This document shows, in pieces, positions 8,956 to 17,093 of a DNA stretch of 53,257 bases (positions are counted from its first letter, which is position 1; the number at the start of each line of letters is the position of its first letter). The notes under the pieces are model-generated. The model made no database searches, was not told the DNA's origin, and worked only from the letters and a program-made list of their open reading frames with translations. A program made the translations under genes and the position numbers. The DNA lies in the NCBI GenBank assembly GCA_028284925.1, contig JANQQT010000103.1, positions 1-53,257 on the forward strand, in the 5' to 3' direction. The DNA comes from Phycisphaeraceae bacterium. Its GTDB lineage: Bacteria > Planctomycetota > Phycisphaerae > Phycisphaerales > Zrk34.

Positions 8956-9981
8956 TCAGTCGTTTGTCTTCGCGGCGACGATGACGGTTGCATGTGTGGG
9001 CATCTCGGTTGAAACGATTTGAATGCCTGGAGGGAGATGATAATAGAGCTTGACCTTGGTGCGTTCGGGGATGGGCACTTTCCTCTGTGCTTCGACGGCA
9101 AGCTTGGAGAGCAAGGTGTCATCGAGGCTGACGTAGGCGACGACCTTTTCATCGGACTGTTTGAACTGCTTAATACGAGCGGCAGTACCTCTGATTTTAA
9201 GTCCGGCGATGTATTTGGGTTCAACTTTTATCTGGCCGTGTCTCATCAGGTCTTCGGAAGGCCCCTGTATCCAGATGGGAGTCGACGGAAGGGTAATGGT
9301 TTCGTTCTGGTCAGCAAGTTTAAAATTGACGGTAACGGTGGTTTGAGTGAGCCTAATACTTTTCCGAACAAGTTTTTCATCCAAGAACTGTACGCGAGCA
9401 GGAGCGGATTTGGTCTCGTTGGCGCCATTTACCATTGACTGGAAATCGATGAGGGCATCGAGAACGAGGGTCTTTCGAAACTCGTCGAGAACGGATTGGG
9501 GCAGTTCGACGTTGATAAAGGATGGTGTGAATCTGGCATCCTTGATGTTATAGGTCTGATTTGGTCTAACGCGGATGGGGCATTGGTGATTGACAAGACT
9601 GTCGATGGTGATGTCGATTGCCTTAGGTGTGACGCGTACAAGGTTGACGTGGATGTTTCTGGCGACGAGTTCGCGCTGAATCTCCTTTTCGAGGAGAATC
9701 TGTTGATTGGAGGATTTGGGATCGACTTCGGGTTTGAGCGTTACACCTGCTGCGAGAAACTCCCGTGCTTTTTGAATTTCGGAGACTGCACCGCGGAGGA
9801 TGGGCTGGAACGAGCCGTGGTTTTGGGATTGAACAAAGCGTCGCTGACCCAGTTCAATGGAAACGGGTACTGGGTCAGCGGGTTCCCAAGTCTGCACGTT
9901 CTGTGCCTCGGCATAGAGCCAGATAAGAATCGTGATGAAGATCACCAGAATGTAATCAGGAAGACGTCTGGTCCAATTCAT
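8956..9981 (-). CDS. ybbR: YbbR-domain protein (CdaR-like regulator of diadenylate cyclase)
   Basis: The product is 341 residues. It has one N-terminal membrane segment (PDYILVIFITILIWLYAEA) followed by extracytoplasmic beta-rich YbbR-type repeats. In other bacteria the ybbR/cdaR product sits at the membrane with the diadenylate cyclase CdaA and modulates it. Here it directly follows cdaA with 14 bases between them, the usual arrangement, which is the strongest support for the call since YbbR sequence is poorly conserved. GAAAGAG lies seven bases before the ATG. The glmM gene, often next in this cluster, is absent; proA follows instead. Confidence 0.8.
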   Translation of the reverse strand: MNWTRRLPDYILVIFITILIWLYAEAQNVQTWEPADPVPVSIELGQRRFVQSQNHGSFQPILRGAVSEIQKAREFLAAGVTLKPEVDPKSSNQQILLEKEIQRELVARNIHVNLVRVTPKAIDITIDSLVNHQCPIRVRPNQTYNIKDARFTPSFINVELPQSVLDEFRKTLVLDALIDFQSMVNGANETKSAPARVQFLDEKLVRKSIRLTQTTVTVNFKLADQNETITLPSTPIWIQGPSEDLMRHGQIKVEPKYIAGLKIRGTAARIKQFKQSDEKVVAYVSLDDTLLSKLAVEAQRKVPIPERTKVKLYYHLPPGIQIVSTEMPTHATVIVAAKTND

Positions 9982-9995
9982 GGCAAGCTCTTTCT

Positions 9996-10964
9996 TCAGG
10001 CGGCGTCTTTCTCGTTTGCAGTAAGGGGTGTATCAGGTGCGGGCTGTGAGGAAACGGAGGAGGACGGCTTGGCAGCCGAGGGTTTGGATTCGGAGACAGA
10101 TTTTGATTTTTTTGACGGTTCGGGATCGGGATCGGTTTCGGGATCAGTGGCTTCTGTGGTTTGCTGACTGAGTCCGCGTTTTAACATAGACCGAAGGCCT
10201 TCGGTGGAAAGCTTTCTGAGCAGGTGGCCGCGTTCCGCAAGTGTAATGGCACCTGTCTCTTCCGAGACAACGACGACGAGGCAATCGGCTTCGAGACTCA
10301 GGCCGACGGCAGCGCGATGCCTTGAGCCAAGTTCCTGAGCGAGTTCATCGCCTTCGGAAAGAGGGAACTGGACACCTGCGGCGATGACCTTTGCGCCGCG
10401 AATGACCACGCCCATGTCGTGGAGCGCGCTGCCGGGCCAAAAGATGGTGTTCAGGAGTTCGGCGGTGAGATCGGCGTTGATTGGCGTGCCGGCCTCCTCG
10501 ATTCCTTTCAGTCCAACGGAGCGCTCGATGGCCATGATGGCTCCGACTTTGTTCTTGGAGAGATAGGCGACGGATTTGACGATCTGGGTGATAGCCCGTT
10601 CGGAGTCAGTAATGTTTGTTCTGTTAAAGATGCGCCCCTCGCCGAGGCGAACGAGTGCACGTCGAAGCTCGGGTTGAAAGACGATGACGAGCGCGAATGC
10701 AGTGAAGAGGATTACTTTGTCGAGGAGGAATCGTATGCGATCGAATCCGGCGTTGTCCGCACCGACAAGTGCGACGAGAATCATAGCCGTGAGGAGGACC
10801 ACGCCACCGCCGACCAGAACGCGCGCTCCTCGTGTGCCGCGAAGGAATCGAAAGATAATGTAGACCACGGCTGAGATGAGCAACAGCTCGAGCAACACTT
10901 CGAAGAAGTTGTAGCCGTTAAGGCGGGTAAAAATTCTCTGTATTCCATCGAACAACGTAAACAC
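9996..10964 (-). CDS. cdaA: diadenylate cyclase CdaA (c-di-AMP synthase) with altered DGA motif
   Basis: The 322-residue protein has CdaA architecture: about three membrane helices (residues 20-100, ending with VIVFQPELRRAL) and a DisA_N/DAC catalytic domain at about 120-245. It would join two ATP into cyclic di-AMP. The second catalytic motif GSRHRAA (RHR at 215-217) and VVVVSEETG are intact. The first motif, normally DGA, reads DMG at residues 183-185 (bases 10410-10418): the metal-binding Asp is kept, but Gly and Ala are replaced by Met and Gly without a length change. A Ser/Pro/Glu-rich tail of about 55 residues follows. The start is GTG. It heads the minus-strand run and is divergent from top6B. 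Confidence 0.92.
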   Translation of the reverse strand: MFTLFDGIQRIFTRLNGYNFFEVLLELLLISAVVYIIFRFLRGTRGARVLVGGGVVLLTAMILVALVGADNAGFDRIRFLLDKVILFTAFALVIVFQPELRRALVRLGEGRIFNRTNITDSERAITQIVKSVAYLSKNKVGAIMAIERSVGLKGIEEAGTPINADLTAELLNTIFWPGSALHDMGVVIRGAKVIAAGVQFPLSEGDELAQELGSRHRAAVGLSLEADCLVVVVSEETGAITLAERGHLLRKLSTEGLRSMLKRGLSQQTTEATDPETDPDPEPSKKSKSVSESKPSAAKPSSSVSSQPAPDTPLTANEKDAA

Positions 10965-10995
10965 CTTTTGGTGAGGTGGGTTTGACCATGGGCGT

Positions 10996-11055
10996 GGGTC
11001 ATCGGGACATGACCCGTATCTACTATATTATAGAATATCGGCCATTTACGGCCAA
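10996..11055 (-). promoter_or_regulatory. cdaA promoter with downstream inverted repeat
   Basis: On the minus strand a perfect TATAAT (11032-11027) lies 17 bases after TTGGCC (11055-11050), which matches four of six bases of the -35 consensus. Transcription would start near 11020. A perfect 7-base inverted repeat, GGGTCAT-N6-ATGACCC (10996-11015), lies about 5-25 bases into the predicted transcript. It could be an operator or a short leader hairpin. These elements are read from sequence only. Confidence 0.5.
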
Positions 11056-11081
11056 TTCCGAAGTGTAAGATAGGTATAGGG

Positions 11082-11115
11082 TTGCCGAATAAAGTCGCAG
11101 CGCGTATCTTTATTC
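11082..11115 (+). promoter_or_regulatory. candidate top6B promoter overlapped by an 8-base inverted repeat
   Basis: TTGCCG (11082-11087) and TATCTT (11105-11110) are separated by 17 bases, each matching four of six consensus positions. The inverted repeat GAATAAAG (11087-11094) / CTTTATTC (11108-11115) touches both elements, which is where a repressor would sit. The promoter is weak by consensus and the reading is tentative. Confidence 0.3.
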
Positions 11116-11178
11116 CGACATTGAAAGATGGCTCACTTGATACAACCACCCGGCCAAACGCCACGGAAGGCATGACCT

Positions 11179-13074
11179 ATGGCAACCAGCACCTCTAAAC
11201 GTCCCACCTCGAAACGAAATAAACGTGATGCGGAAACGATGGCAAAATCTCAGCGTGAGATTTCTGTGTCCGAGTTTTTCGCTAAGAATCGTCATTTGCT
11301 TGGGTTTGATAACCCGAGAAAAGCCGTGCTGACAACGGTAAAAGAGGCGGTGGACAACGCGTTGGACGCGTGTGAAGAGGCAGGGATATTGCCGAGTCTG
11401 TTTGTGGGGATTCGACCGCTAAGTGAAACGCGCTTTGAGATTACGGTGCGAGATAACGGGCCGGGGATTGTGAGGCGGCAGGTGGAGAATGTCTTCGGAA
11501 AGTTGTTGTACGGATCGAAGTTTCATCGTCTGAAAATGTCCAGGGGGCAACAGGGAATTGGCATTGCGGCGGCGGGAATGTACGCGTTGATGACGACGGG
11601 CAAGCCAATGGTGATTCATACGAAGCCTAAGAAGAACAAACCAAGCCACTGCCTGACGCTTGCGATTGATATGCAGAAGAATAAGGCGGACGTCTCTGAT
11701 GAAGAGGAGCGTCATGATTTCCCCTCACCGACGGGTACGGAGGTGGTCCTGCAACTTGAGGGACGGTATCAGCGTGGCAAACAGTCGGTGGATGAGTATT
11801 TGCAGCAAACCGCGATTGCGAACCCTCATGCCCAGATCATTTATCAGCCACCTGATGCGTGTAAGTCACGAGAAGATGATGAGGATGCCGGGCCTAGTCT
11901 GATCGATGATCTTGATCACGCAATGAGGCTTGCGGAGGAAATAGAAGAGACAACGACAACACCCGGCGGGACGGTGATCTTTCCAAGAGCAATTGAGAGT
12001 CTGCCGGAGGACACCAAGGAGATCAAGCCGCATCCTCAGGGGATTGAGCTGGGGATGCTGATCAAGATGGTGAAGGATTCTGATTCGTCGCAACTGGGTG
12101 GTTTTCTGCAAAATGAGTTTTGCAGGGTTAGTCTGCGTGTGGCGAACGAGATTACGGATCGCGCGCAAGATTTGGTCAAAGGTATTTCCACGATCACGAA
12201 CCGGACGTATCTTTCGAAGATCGGCCATTCGGAGTGCGAGGCCATTTATGGCGCGATTCAGGATATGCGGTTTATGTCACCGCCGACGGATTGTCTTGCA
12301 CCGATTGGTGATGATGTGATTCGAGCGGGAATGTTGAAGGGCGTTCGCGCAGAGTTTTATACTTCGGTAACACGGCCTCCGGCGGTGTATCGGGGTAATC
12401 CGTTTCAGATTGAGGTGGGGTTGGCGTTTGGAGGTGATTTGCCATCGGATGAACCGGGTCGGGTTATCCGATTTGCCAACCGTGTACCGCTGTTGTATCA
12501 ACAATCGGCTTGCTGTGCATTTAAGGCGGTGGCGGAGCCGATCTGGCGTAATTACGGGTTGTCACAGCCAAAAGGGTCACTGCCGGTAGGGCCACTTGTG
12601 ATCATGGTCCATATGGCGAGCGTGTGGGTACCGTTTACATCGGAGTCCAAGGAAGCGATCGCGGATTATGATGAGATTCGCAAGGAGATGAAACTGGCGT
12701 TGAGTGAGTGCGGGCGGAAGTTGAAGACATACCTGAATCGTCGGGCCAAGGTGAAGCGAGAGAATGAACGCCGGAGTATTTTCGGGAAGTATCTCGGGGA
12801 AGTGGTGCGGTCATTGAACGTGATTGATCCGAAGCTGAAGCCTGCGAAATTGAAGAGTCAGTTTGAGGAGGTGGCGCGGCGTTATACCGAAACGGCGGAT
12901 ATGGAATTTGATGAAGATGGGAATGTATTGAAGAAAGAAAAAGGAACCAGGGAGAAGACAGACGACACGGTGGTGATTGTAGATCGGAGCGCGATTGAGA
13001 CGGTGACTCCGTCGAAGCGTAAACGTGGTGATGCGGCGGTGGAGGATCTGGATCAACAGGAACTGTTTGCGTAA
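11179..13074 (+). CDS. top6B: DNA topoisomerase VI subunit B
   Basis: This is the ATPase subunit of the type IIB topoisomerase, which opens and closes the enzyme around DNA. The 631-residue length is close to archaeal TopVI-B with extra C-terminal residues. The GHKL ATPase motifs are clear: EAVDNALDA (Glu56, Asn60), DNGPG (92-96) and SRGQQGIG (121-128). An H2TH and transducer domain follow, including PFTSESKEAIADYDEI with the lysine finger region. The first 20 residues are Ser/Lys/Arg-rich; an internal ATG at 11239 (MAKSQREISVSEFF) would give the archaeal-type start. AAGG lies eight bases before the ATG at 11179. The partner subunit gene begins 52 bases after the stop. Topoisomerase VI is typical of archaea and plants and uncommon in bacteria. 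Confidence 0.95.
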   Translation: MATSTSKRPTSKRNKRDAETMAKSQREISVSEFFAKNRHLLGFDNPRKAVLTTVKEAVDNALDACEEAGILPSLFVGIRPLSETRFEITVRDNGPGIVRRQVENVFGKLLYGSKFHRLKMSRGQQGIGIAAAGMYALMTTGKPMVIHTKPKKNKPSHCLTLAIDMQKNKADVSDEEERHDFPSPTGTEVVLQLEGRYQRGKQSVDEYLQQTAIANPHAQIIYQPPDACKSREDDEDAGPSLIDDLDHAMRLAEEIEETTTTPGGTVIFPRAIESLPEDTKEIKPHPQGIELGMLIKMVKDSDSSQLGGFLQNEFCRVSLRVANEITDRAQDLVKGISTITNRTYLSKIGHSECEAIYGAIQDMRFMSPPTDCLAPIGDDVIRAGMLKGVRAEFYTSVTRPPAVYRGNPFQIEVGLAFGGDLPSDEPGRVIRFANRVPLLYQQSACCAFKAVAEPIWRNYGLSQPKGSLPVGPLVIMVHMASVWVPFTSESKEAIADYDEIRKEMKLALSECGRKLKTYLNRRAKVKRENERRSIFGKYLGEVVRSLNVIDPKLKPAKLKSQFEEVARRYTETADMEFDEDGNVLKKEKGTREKTDDTVVIVDRSAIETVTPSKRKRGDAAVEDLDQQELFA

Positions 13075-13126
13075 GCCGCAGAAGGCGACGCGACAAGGTG
13101 ATTGCAAGGAAGCGGGAATCGATACG

Positions 13127-14383
13127 ATGGCGAAGAAGAAAGTGACCAAGAAGAAGGTCGTGAAAAAGAAAGTGACGAAGAAGGCGGCGCCTGTGAAGAA
13201 GGGGAAGACGACGAAGAAGAAGGTCACGAAGAAAACTACACAGAAGAAGGCGACGGGCGATGGGACAACGAAGAAGGTGGTTCGTCGAAAGAAGCGTACC
13301 CATGCGGATACGGCGAAGCTGCTGGTGGAATTGGCGGGTAATATCGCGACACAGGTTGCGGATGAGCAAGATCCGGGGATGGAGATACCAATCCGTGCAT
13401 TATCGAATGTGAGTTTTGATGCGCGGGCGGGGTTGATTCGGATGGGGACGAATGCGCAACGTCGATCGTTTTTTAATGTGGCGCATGCGAAGAAGTTTAT
13501 GCAGACCACAATTATTGCGGCAGGGTGTAAGCAGTTGGCGGATCAGAAAAAGAGCACTTCGTTGCGTGACTTGTTTTATCACTCGAAGCGGACGATTGAA
13601 GGGACGCGGGAGAATACGTTTGACGATCAGAAGGAATCGGACCCGATCATTGAAGATCTTGAGGTTGCGTTGGGGAGTATGCGTGAAGAGTTGGGGTTGT
13701 ATGCTGAGCCGCGTGGGGCGATGGTGGGACCGATGGTGATTGAGGACAATGGGGATACGATTGATTTGTCGAAAATGGGGTCCGGCGGGTGGGCGATACC
13801 GAGTATTGTGGAAGACAGCGTGCTTAAGTTTAAGCGTGGTTCGGCGAAGTTTGTGTTGCTGGTTGAGAAAGGGGCGGTTTGGGGCCGGTTTAACCAGGAC
13901 AAGTTCTGGCAAAAACACAAGTGCATGATTGTGCATGGGAGTGGTCAGCCGCCGCGCGGTGTGAGGCGGTTGTTGTACCGAATGCATCATGAACTGAAGC
14001 TGCCGGTTTTTGTGCTCGTGGATAATGATCCCTGGGGGTATTACATCTACTCGGTGTTGAAACAGGGATCGATTAATCTGGCGTTTGAGTCGCAGCGCAT
14101 GGCGATTCCGAAGGCCCGGTTTATTGGTATGAGCGCGTATGACGCGGCACGGTTTGACATTCCGAAGACGGTGACGATTGCATTGAATGAGCAGGATCGG
14201 AGGCGGGCGAAGGAGGTAATGAATTATCCGTGGTTTGCGAAGCGTGAGTGGCAGAAAGAAATCAAACATATGCTGAAGTTGGGAGTTAAACTGGAGTTGG
14301 AAGCGCTGTCGAACAAAGACTTCAGTTTTATTACGAATGAGTACTTACCCCGGAAGTTAAAGGACAAACAGTGGCTGGATTAA
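13127..14383 (+). CDS. top6A: DNA topoisomerase VI subunit A with lysine-rich histone-like tail
   Basis: This is the DNA-cleaving subunit, related to Spo11. The catalytic tyrosine is Tyr151 in TSLRDLFYHSKRT. The Toprim domain has its acidic residues at Glu247 (LLVEKGAVW) and in Asp299-Asn-Asp301 (VDNDPWG). Residues 1-57 are a highly basic tail of KKKVTKKK-type repeats, resembling the C-termini of histone H1-like bacterial proteins; archaeal TopVI-A does not normally carry such a tail. The same frame is open from 13025, but ATG 13127 begins the tail directly and the earlier stretch overlaps top6B. The two subunit genes surely form an operon. Together they would relax supercoils and decatenate DNA by ATP-driven double-strand passage. 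Confidence 0.95.
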   Translation: MAKKKVTKKKVVKKKVTKKAAPVKKGKTTKKKVTKKTTQKKATGDGTTKKVVRRKKRTHADTAKLLVELAGNIATQVADEQDPGMEIPIRALSNVSFDARAGLIRMGTNAQRRSFFNVAHAKKFMQTTIIAAGCKQLADQKKSTSLRDLFYHSKRTIEGTRENTFDDQKESDPIIEDLEVALGSMREELGLYAEPRGAMVGPMVIEDNGDTIDLSKMGSGGWAIPSIVEDSVLKFKRGSAKFVLLVEKGAVWGRFNQDKFWQKHKCMIVHGSGQPPRGVRRLLYRMHHELKLPVFVLVDNDPWGYYIYSVLKQGSINLAFESQRMAIPKARFIGMSAYDAARFDIPKTVTIALNEQDRRRAKEVMNYPWFAKREWQKEIKHMLKLGVKLELEALSNKDFSFITNEYLPRKLKDKQWLD

Positions 14384-14517
14384 GAGCTGGGAATACGTGG
14401 CCTGGTTTTGGGCCTGATTGATCTGTAAGGGAATGGAGGAGAATCGTATTTTTCGCGCGATGAGCCGGGGGGGTATAACCTAAAGAATCGCCGATAGTTA
14501 TGAAAGATTGAGGTTTA

Positions 14518-14547
14518 TTGACATTGGCCAGTATTTTGCGGTATTAT
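14518..14547 (+). promoter_or_regulatory. strong sigma-70-type promoter for the ANTAR response regulator
   Basis: A perfect TTGACA (14518-14523) is followed 18 bases later by TATTAT (14542-14547), five of six bases of TATAAT. Transcription would start near 14554, about 90 bases before the ATG at 14644. The final T of the -10 is also the first base of a 12-base repeat that recurs inverted in the coding start. Confidence 0.55.
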
Positions 14548-14672
14548 CCGATGTTGTCTTGGCCTGAAATGCCACATTTTGAATTGCCAGACTGAGAATG
14601 AGTGAGTTGGTTCCCAGAGAATTTATCGAAATGAGCCGGAAATATGTCAGTAAGCGAAATGACAACATCGGA
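14547..14672. repeat. 12-base inverted repeat pair spanning promoter and start of the ANTAR gene
   Basis: TCCGATGTTGTC (14547-14558) overlaps the predicted transcription start, and its exact reverse complement GACAACATCGGA (14661-14672) lies in codons 6-10 of the gene. The centres are 114 bases apart, about 11 helical turns. Most of the left copy is at or before +1, so a simple RNA hairpin is unlikely; two operator half-sites are the better reading. Confidence 0.4.
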
Positions 14673-15285
14673 ATCCACAACGAGCAGCTTTGACGGTCCA
14701 CATCGGGTGATGGTAGCGGACGATGAGCACTTGATCGCGGTAGGGCTTGGCGAGCATTTGAAGAAGCTGGGGTATGATGTCGTTGGTCTTGCGGCTGATG
14801 GAGAGGAAGCGATCGAACTGGCGCGTCGGGAAAAACCGGATATGGCGTTGCTGGATATTCGAATGCCCAACATGGGTGGCCTGGCGGCGGCGAAGACGTT
14901 GTATGGACAGATGGGTATTCCGGTGATGATTGTGTCAGCGTATTCTGATGCGGCGGATATTGAAACGGCGGCACAAACCGGTGTCTTCGGCTATTTGATC
15001 AAACCGATTACGGCCGATGAATTGCGTGTATCGATGCAGGTGGGCTGGGCAAGGTATCGGCGTCAGGAAGCGTTGCGGGAAGAAGTCCAGGATTTGAAAG
15101 TTGCGCTAGAGGATCGGAAAGTGATTGAGCGTGCGAAGGGGTTGATTATGGAGAAGTTGGGATTGAGCGAACCTGATGCGATGAAGCGACTGCAGAAACA
15201 GGCGCGCGATTCTCGGAGAAGGCTTGCGGACTTGGCACGGGCGATCCTGGAGACCAATGAGTTGCTCGGAGGACAGGGTGGGTAA
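14644..15285 (+). CDS. response regulator with RNA-binding ANTAR output domain
   Basis: The 213-residue protein joins a receiver domain to an ANTAR domain, which acts by binding paired RNA hairpins and preventing transcription termination. The receiver has the acidic pair Asp26-Asp27 (VADDEHL), the phosphorylation site Asp71 (LLDIRMPN), Ser98 and Lys120 (YLIKPI). ANTAR spans about 150-205 (ERAKGLIMEKLGLSEPDAM). The architecture matches AmiR/NasT and EutV-type regulators. No partner sensor kinase is adjacent, and I found no clear paired hexaloop target nearby. A second ATG at 14659 coincides with the start of the right-hand 12-base repeat and is an alternative start. Confidence 0.93.
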   Translation: MSVSEMTTSESTTSSFDGPHRVMVADDEHLIAVGLGEHLKKLGYDVVGLAADGEEAIELARREKPDMALLDIRMPNMGGLAAAKTLYGQMGIPVMIVSAYSDAADIETAAQTGVFGYLIKPITADELRVSMQVGWARYRRQEALREEVQDLKVALEDRKVIERAKGLIMEKLGLSEPDAMKRLQKQARDSRRRLADLARAILETNELLGGQGG

Positions 15286-15760
15286 GCGGCAGAGTGATGT
15301 GGGTTGAGATTTGGTGGGGTAAGGGTAAATCTTTTTAAATTGGTTAGAACGCGCGCGAGACGACTCGGGCACTGATGTGTCAACGCGAGATTGGCATTGG
15401 ACATGTCCTTCGCCCCCCTACCACTGCGTATCATTATTCAGGAAGTGTGTTGAGCGAGTGGCTTCACATCTGAGGTGGCTGGGGAACTCTCCTTGGTTAG
15501 ATATTTGTAAACTGCGCTGAATGCCCGGCAATTATTGCGCGTGAGATGTCGTAAAAGCACTCCTTGGGTAGCGATTGGCTTAAGAATTGGAATGAATGAT
15601 GTTTTGTTTTGTAATTGTCGATGGAAGGCTAAAGCCCCCCCCACAACCCGTCCGATAAACGGCTTGTGGCATTCAGGTTGTTTTGAAGAAGGAAGCGATA
15701 ACAAAATAGCCGACAGAGGTTACAGGACATTGACGACCAGCCACGTTGGAGCGATGAACC
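15286..15760. other. intergenic region between ANTAR regulator and TolB-like gene
   Basis: No protein-coding gene is convincing in these 475 bases. Open frames at 15438-15704 (-) and 15535-15771 (+) lack ribosome-binding sites and resemble no family. The region holds one copy of the 11-mer GCCCCCCTACC at 15412-15422 and the hairpin described at 15641-15669. The long distance suggests a 5' leader or separate promoter for the lipoprotein run. Confidence 0.6.
15641..15669 (+). other. leader hairpin upstream of the TolB-like gene
   Basis: CCACAA-C-CCGT, a 7-base loop, then ACGG-C-TTGTGG forms a 10-pair stem with one C-C mismatch. It follows a run of C and is not followed by a U tract, so it is not an intrinsic terminator. 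It lies 92 bases before the ATG at 15761 and may be part of its 5' leader. Confidence 0.35.
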
Positions 15761-16993
15761 ATGATGTTTAATCGGAATGACATGAAGAAAATGGTGGCCT
15801 TGGCAGTGCTTGGGGTTTTGTCTGCGGGTGGATGCAATGCCGAGTTTGGACAGTTTCAGAACCCGTTTGACCAACGGGCTGATTCGCAGTATCGGTCTGA
15901 TGGAAAAAATGTGCGGCGTACAGGAAGCGGGCCGGACCTTCGACGGACGAAGGTTTCTACGGGACAAGGTACGAGCGGTGTGGACCGTGTGAAGGGGGCA
16001 GAGGCAAATGTCGGTCGCGTGTCTGCGAACATGAGTCTGTTCGGAGATCTACCTGGGTCGGGCAAGAACGATCCGACGGATGCTTCTGACAACCTTCGCC
16101 AGATTTCATTTTCAAGGCAAGGGGCGGACTTTGATATCGATATTGATCCGACGGGAAAATGGGTTGCGTATGCATCGACGCAACATCGGAAGACGGCGGA
16201 TATTTATCTGAAGCGTGTGGGGGGTAACACGAAGCAGCAATTTACGGCGGACGCCGCGCATGATGTGATGCCGGCGTTCAGTCCGGATGGTACCCAGATC
16301 GCATTTGCGAGCAACCGTTCGGGGAACTGGGATATCTATATTAAGAAGATTGGCGGCGGCCAGCCGATGCAGATCACCGATTCACCGGCTCAGGAGTTGC
16401 ACCCGACGTGGTCACCGGATGGGAAGACACTGGTGTTTTGTGCTCAGGGGACGCGTTCGGGGCAATGGGAACTGGTCGCGGCGGAAATCACGAATCCAAA
16501 GCAGCCGAAATTCATCGGACACGGACTGTTTCCGAAGTTCAGCCCTGATGGGAAGAAGATCGTGTTTCAAAAGGCGAGGCAGCGCGGTTCGCGAGAGTTC
16601 AGTGTCTGGACGATTGATTATGTGAATGGGGAAGGGAAGAACCCGACAGAGATTGCGGCGGCTGCGAATGCCGCGATTATTAATCCTTCGTGGTCGGCGG
16701 ATGGTAAGAAACTGGTGTTCAGCGCGATCGTCAGCCCCCCTACCCGTCCGAATGTGAAGCCGAAATACGCGAATATCTGGTCGATCAATATTGATGGTAC
16801 CGGTAGACAGAAGTTGACGAACGATCGTTACGCAAATTTGCAGCCGATCTGGAATCGAGCGAACGGACACGTTTATTTCATCTCGAATCGAAGCGGACAT
16901 GACAATATCTGGTCGTTGCGTCCAACCAATGCTGATGTATTTGTGACGACACCCGATAAGAAGACCACGGTTGAAGTTCCGACGAATCCCTGA
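15761..16993 (+). CDS. TolB-like beta-propeller lipoprotein
   Basis: The 410-residue product begins with a lipoprotein signal ending in SAGGC. After a polar linker, residues from about 110 form WD40-like/TolB propeller repeats with recurring cores such as FSPDGTQIAFASNRSG, WSPDGKTLVF, FSPDGKKIVF and WSADGKKLVFSA. TolB works in the Tol-Pal system, which stabilises the envelope during division, but TolB itself is normally a soluble periplasmic protein with an N-terminal D1 domain not seen here. So it is a TolB-type propeller lipoprotein rather than certain TolB. GGAG lies nine bases before the ATG. No tolQRA or pal genes are next to it. Bases 16735-16745 within the gene hold one copy of the GCCCCCCTACC motif. 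Confidence 0.8.
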   Translation: MMFNRNDMKKMVALAVLGVLSAGGCNAEFGQFQNPFDQRADSQYRSDGKNVRRTGSGPDLRRTKVSTGQGTSGVDRVKGAEANVGRVSANMSLFGDLPGSGKNDPTDASDNLRQISFSRQGADFDIDIDPTGKWVAYASTQHRKTADIYLKRVGGNTKQQFTADAAHDVMPAFSPDGTQIAFASNRSGNWDIYIKKIGGGQPMQITDSPAQELHPTWSPDGKTLVFCAQGTRSGQWELVAAEITNPKQPKFIGHGLFPKFSPDGKKIVFQKARQRGSREFSVWTIDYVNGEGKNPTEIAAAANAAIINPSWSADGKKLVFSAIVSPPTRPNVKPKYANIWSINIDGTGRQKLTNDRYANLQPIWNRANGHVYFISNRSGHDNIWSLRPTNADVFVTTPDKKTTVEVPTNP

Positions 16994-17093
16994 TGATGTT
17001 CATGCGGCCGAAAGAACGTGAAATGTCGCGTTGATCGATGCCGCATGTTGGTCCACGGTGAGCGGAGACTCGCCAAAGCCAGGCAGGATGCCG

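Noticed and set aside
15438..15771. Two small open frames in the gap before the TolB-like gene
   Set aside because: No ribosome-binding site, no recognisable domain, and composition of non-coding DNA.
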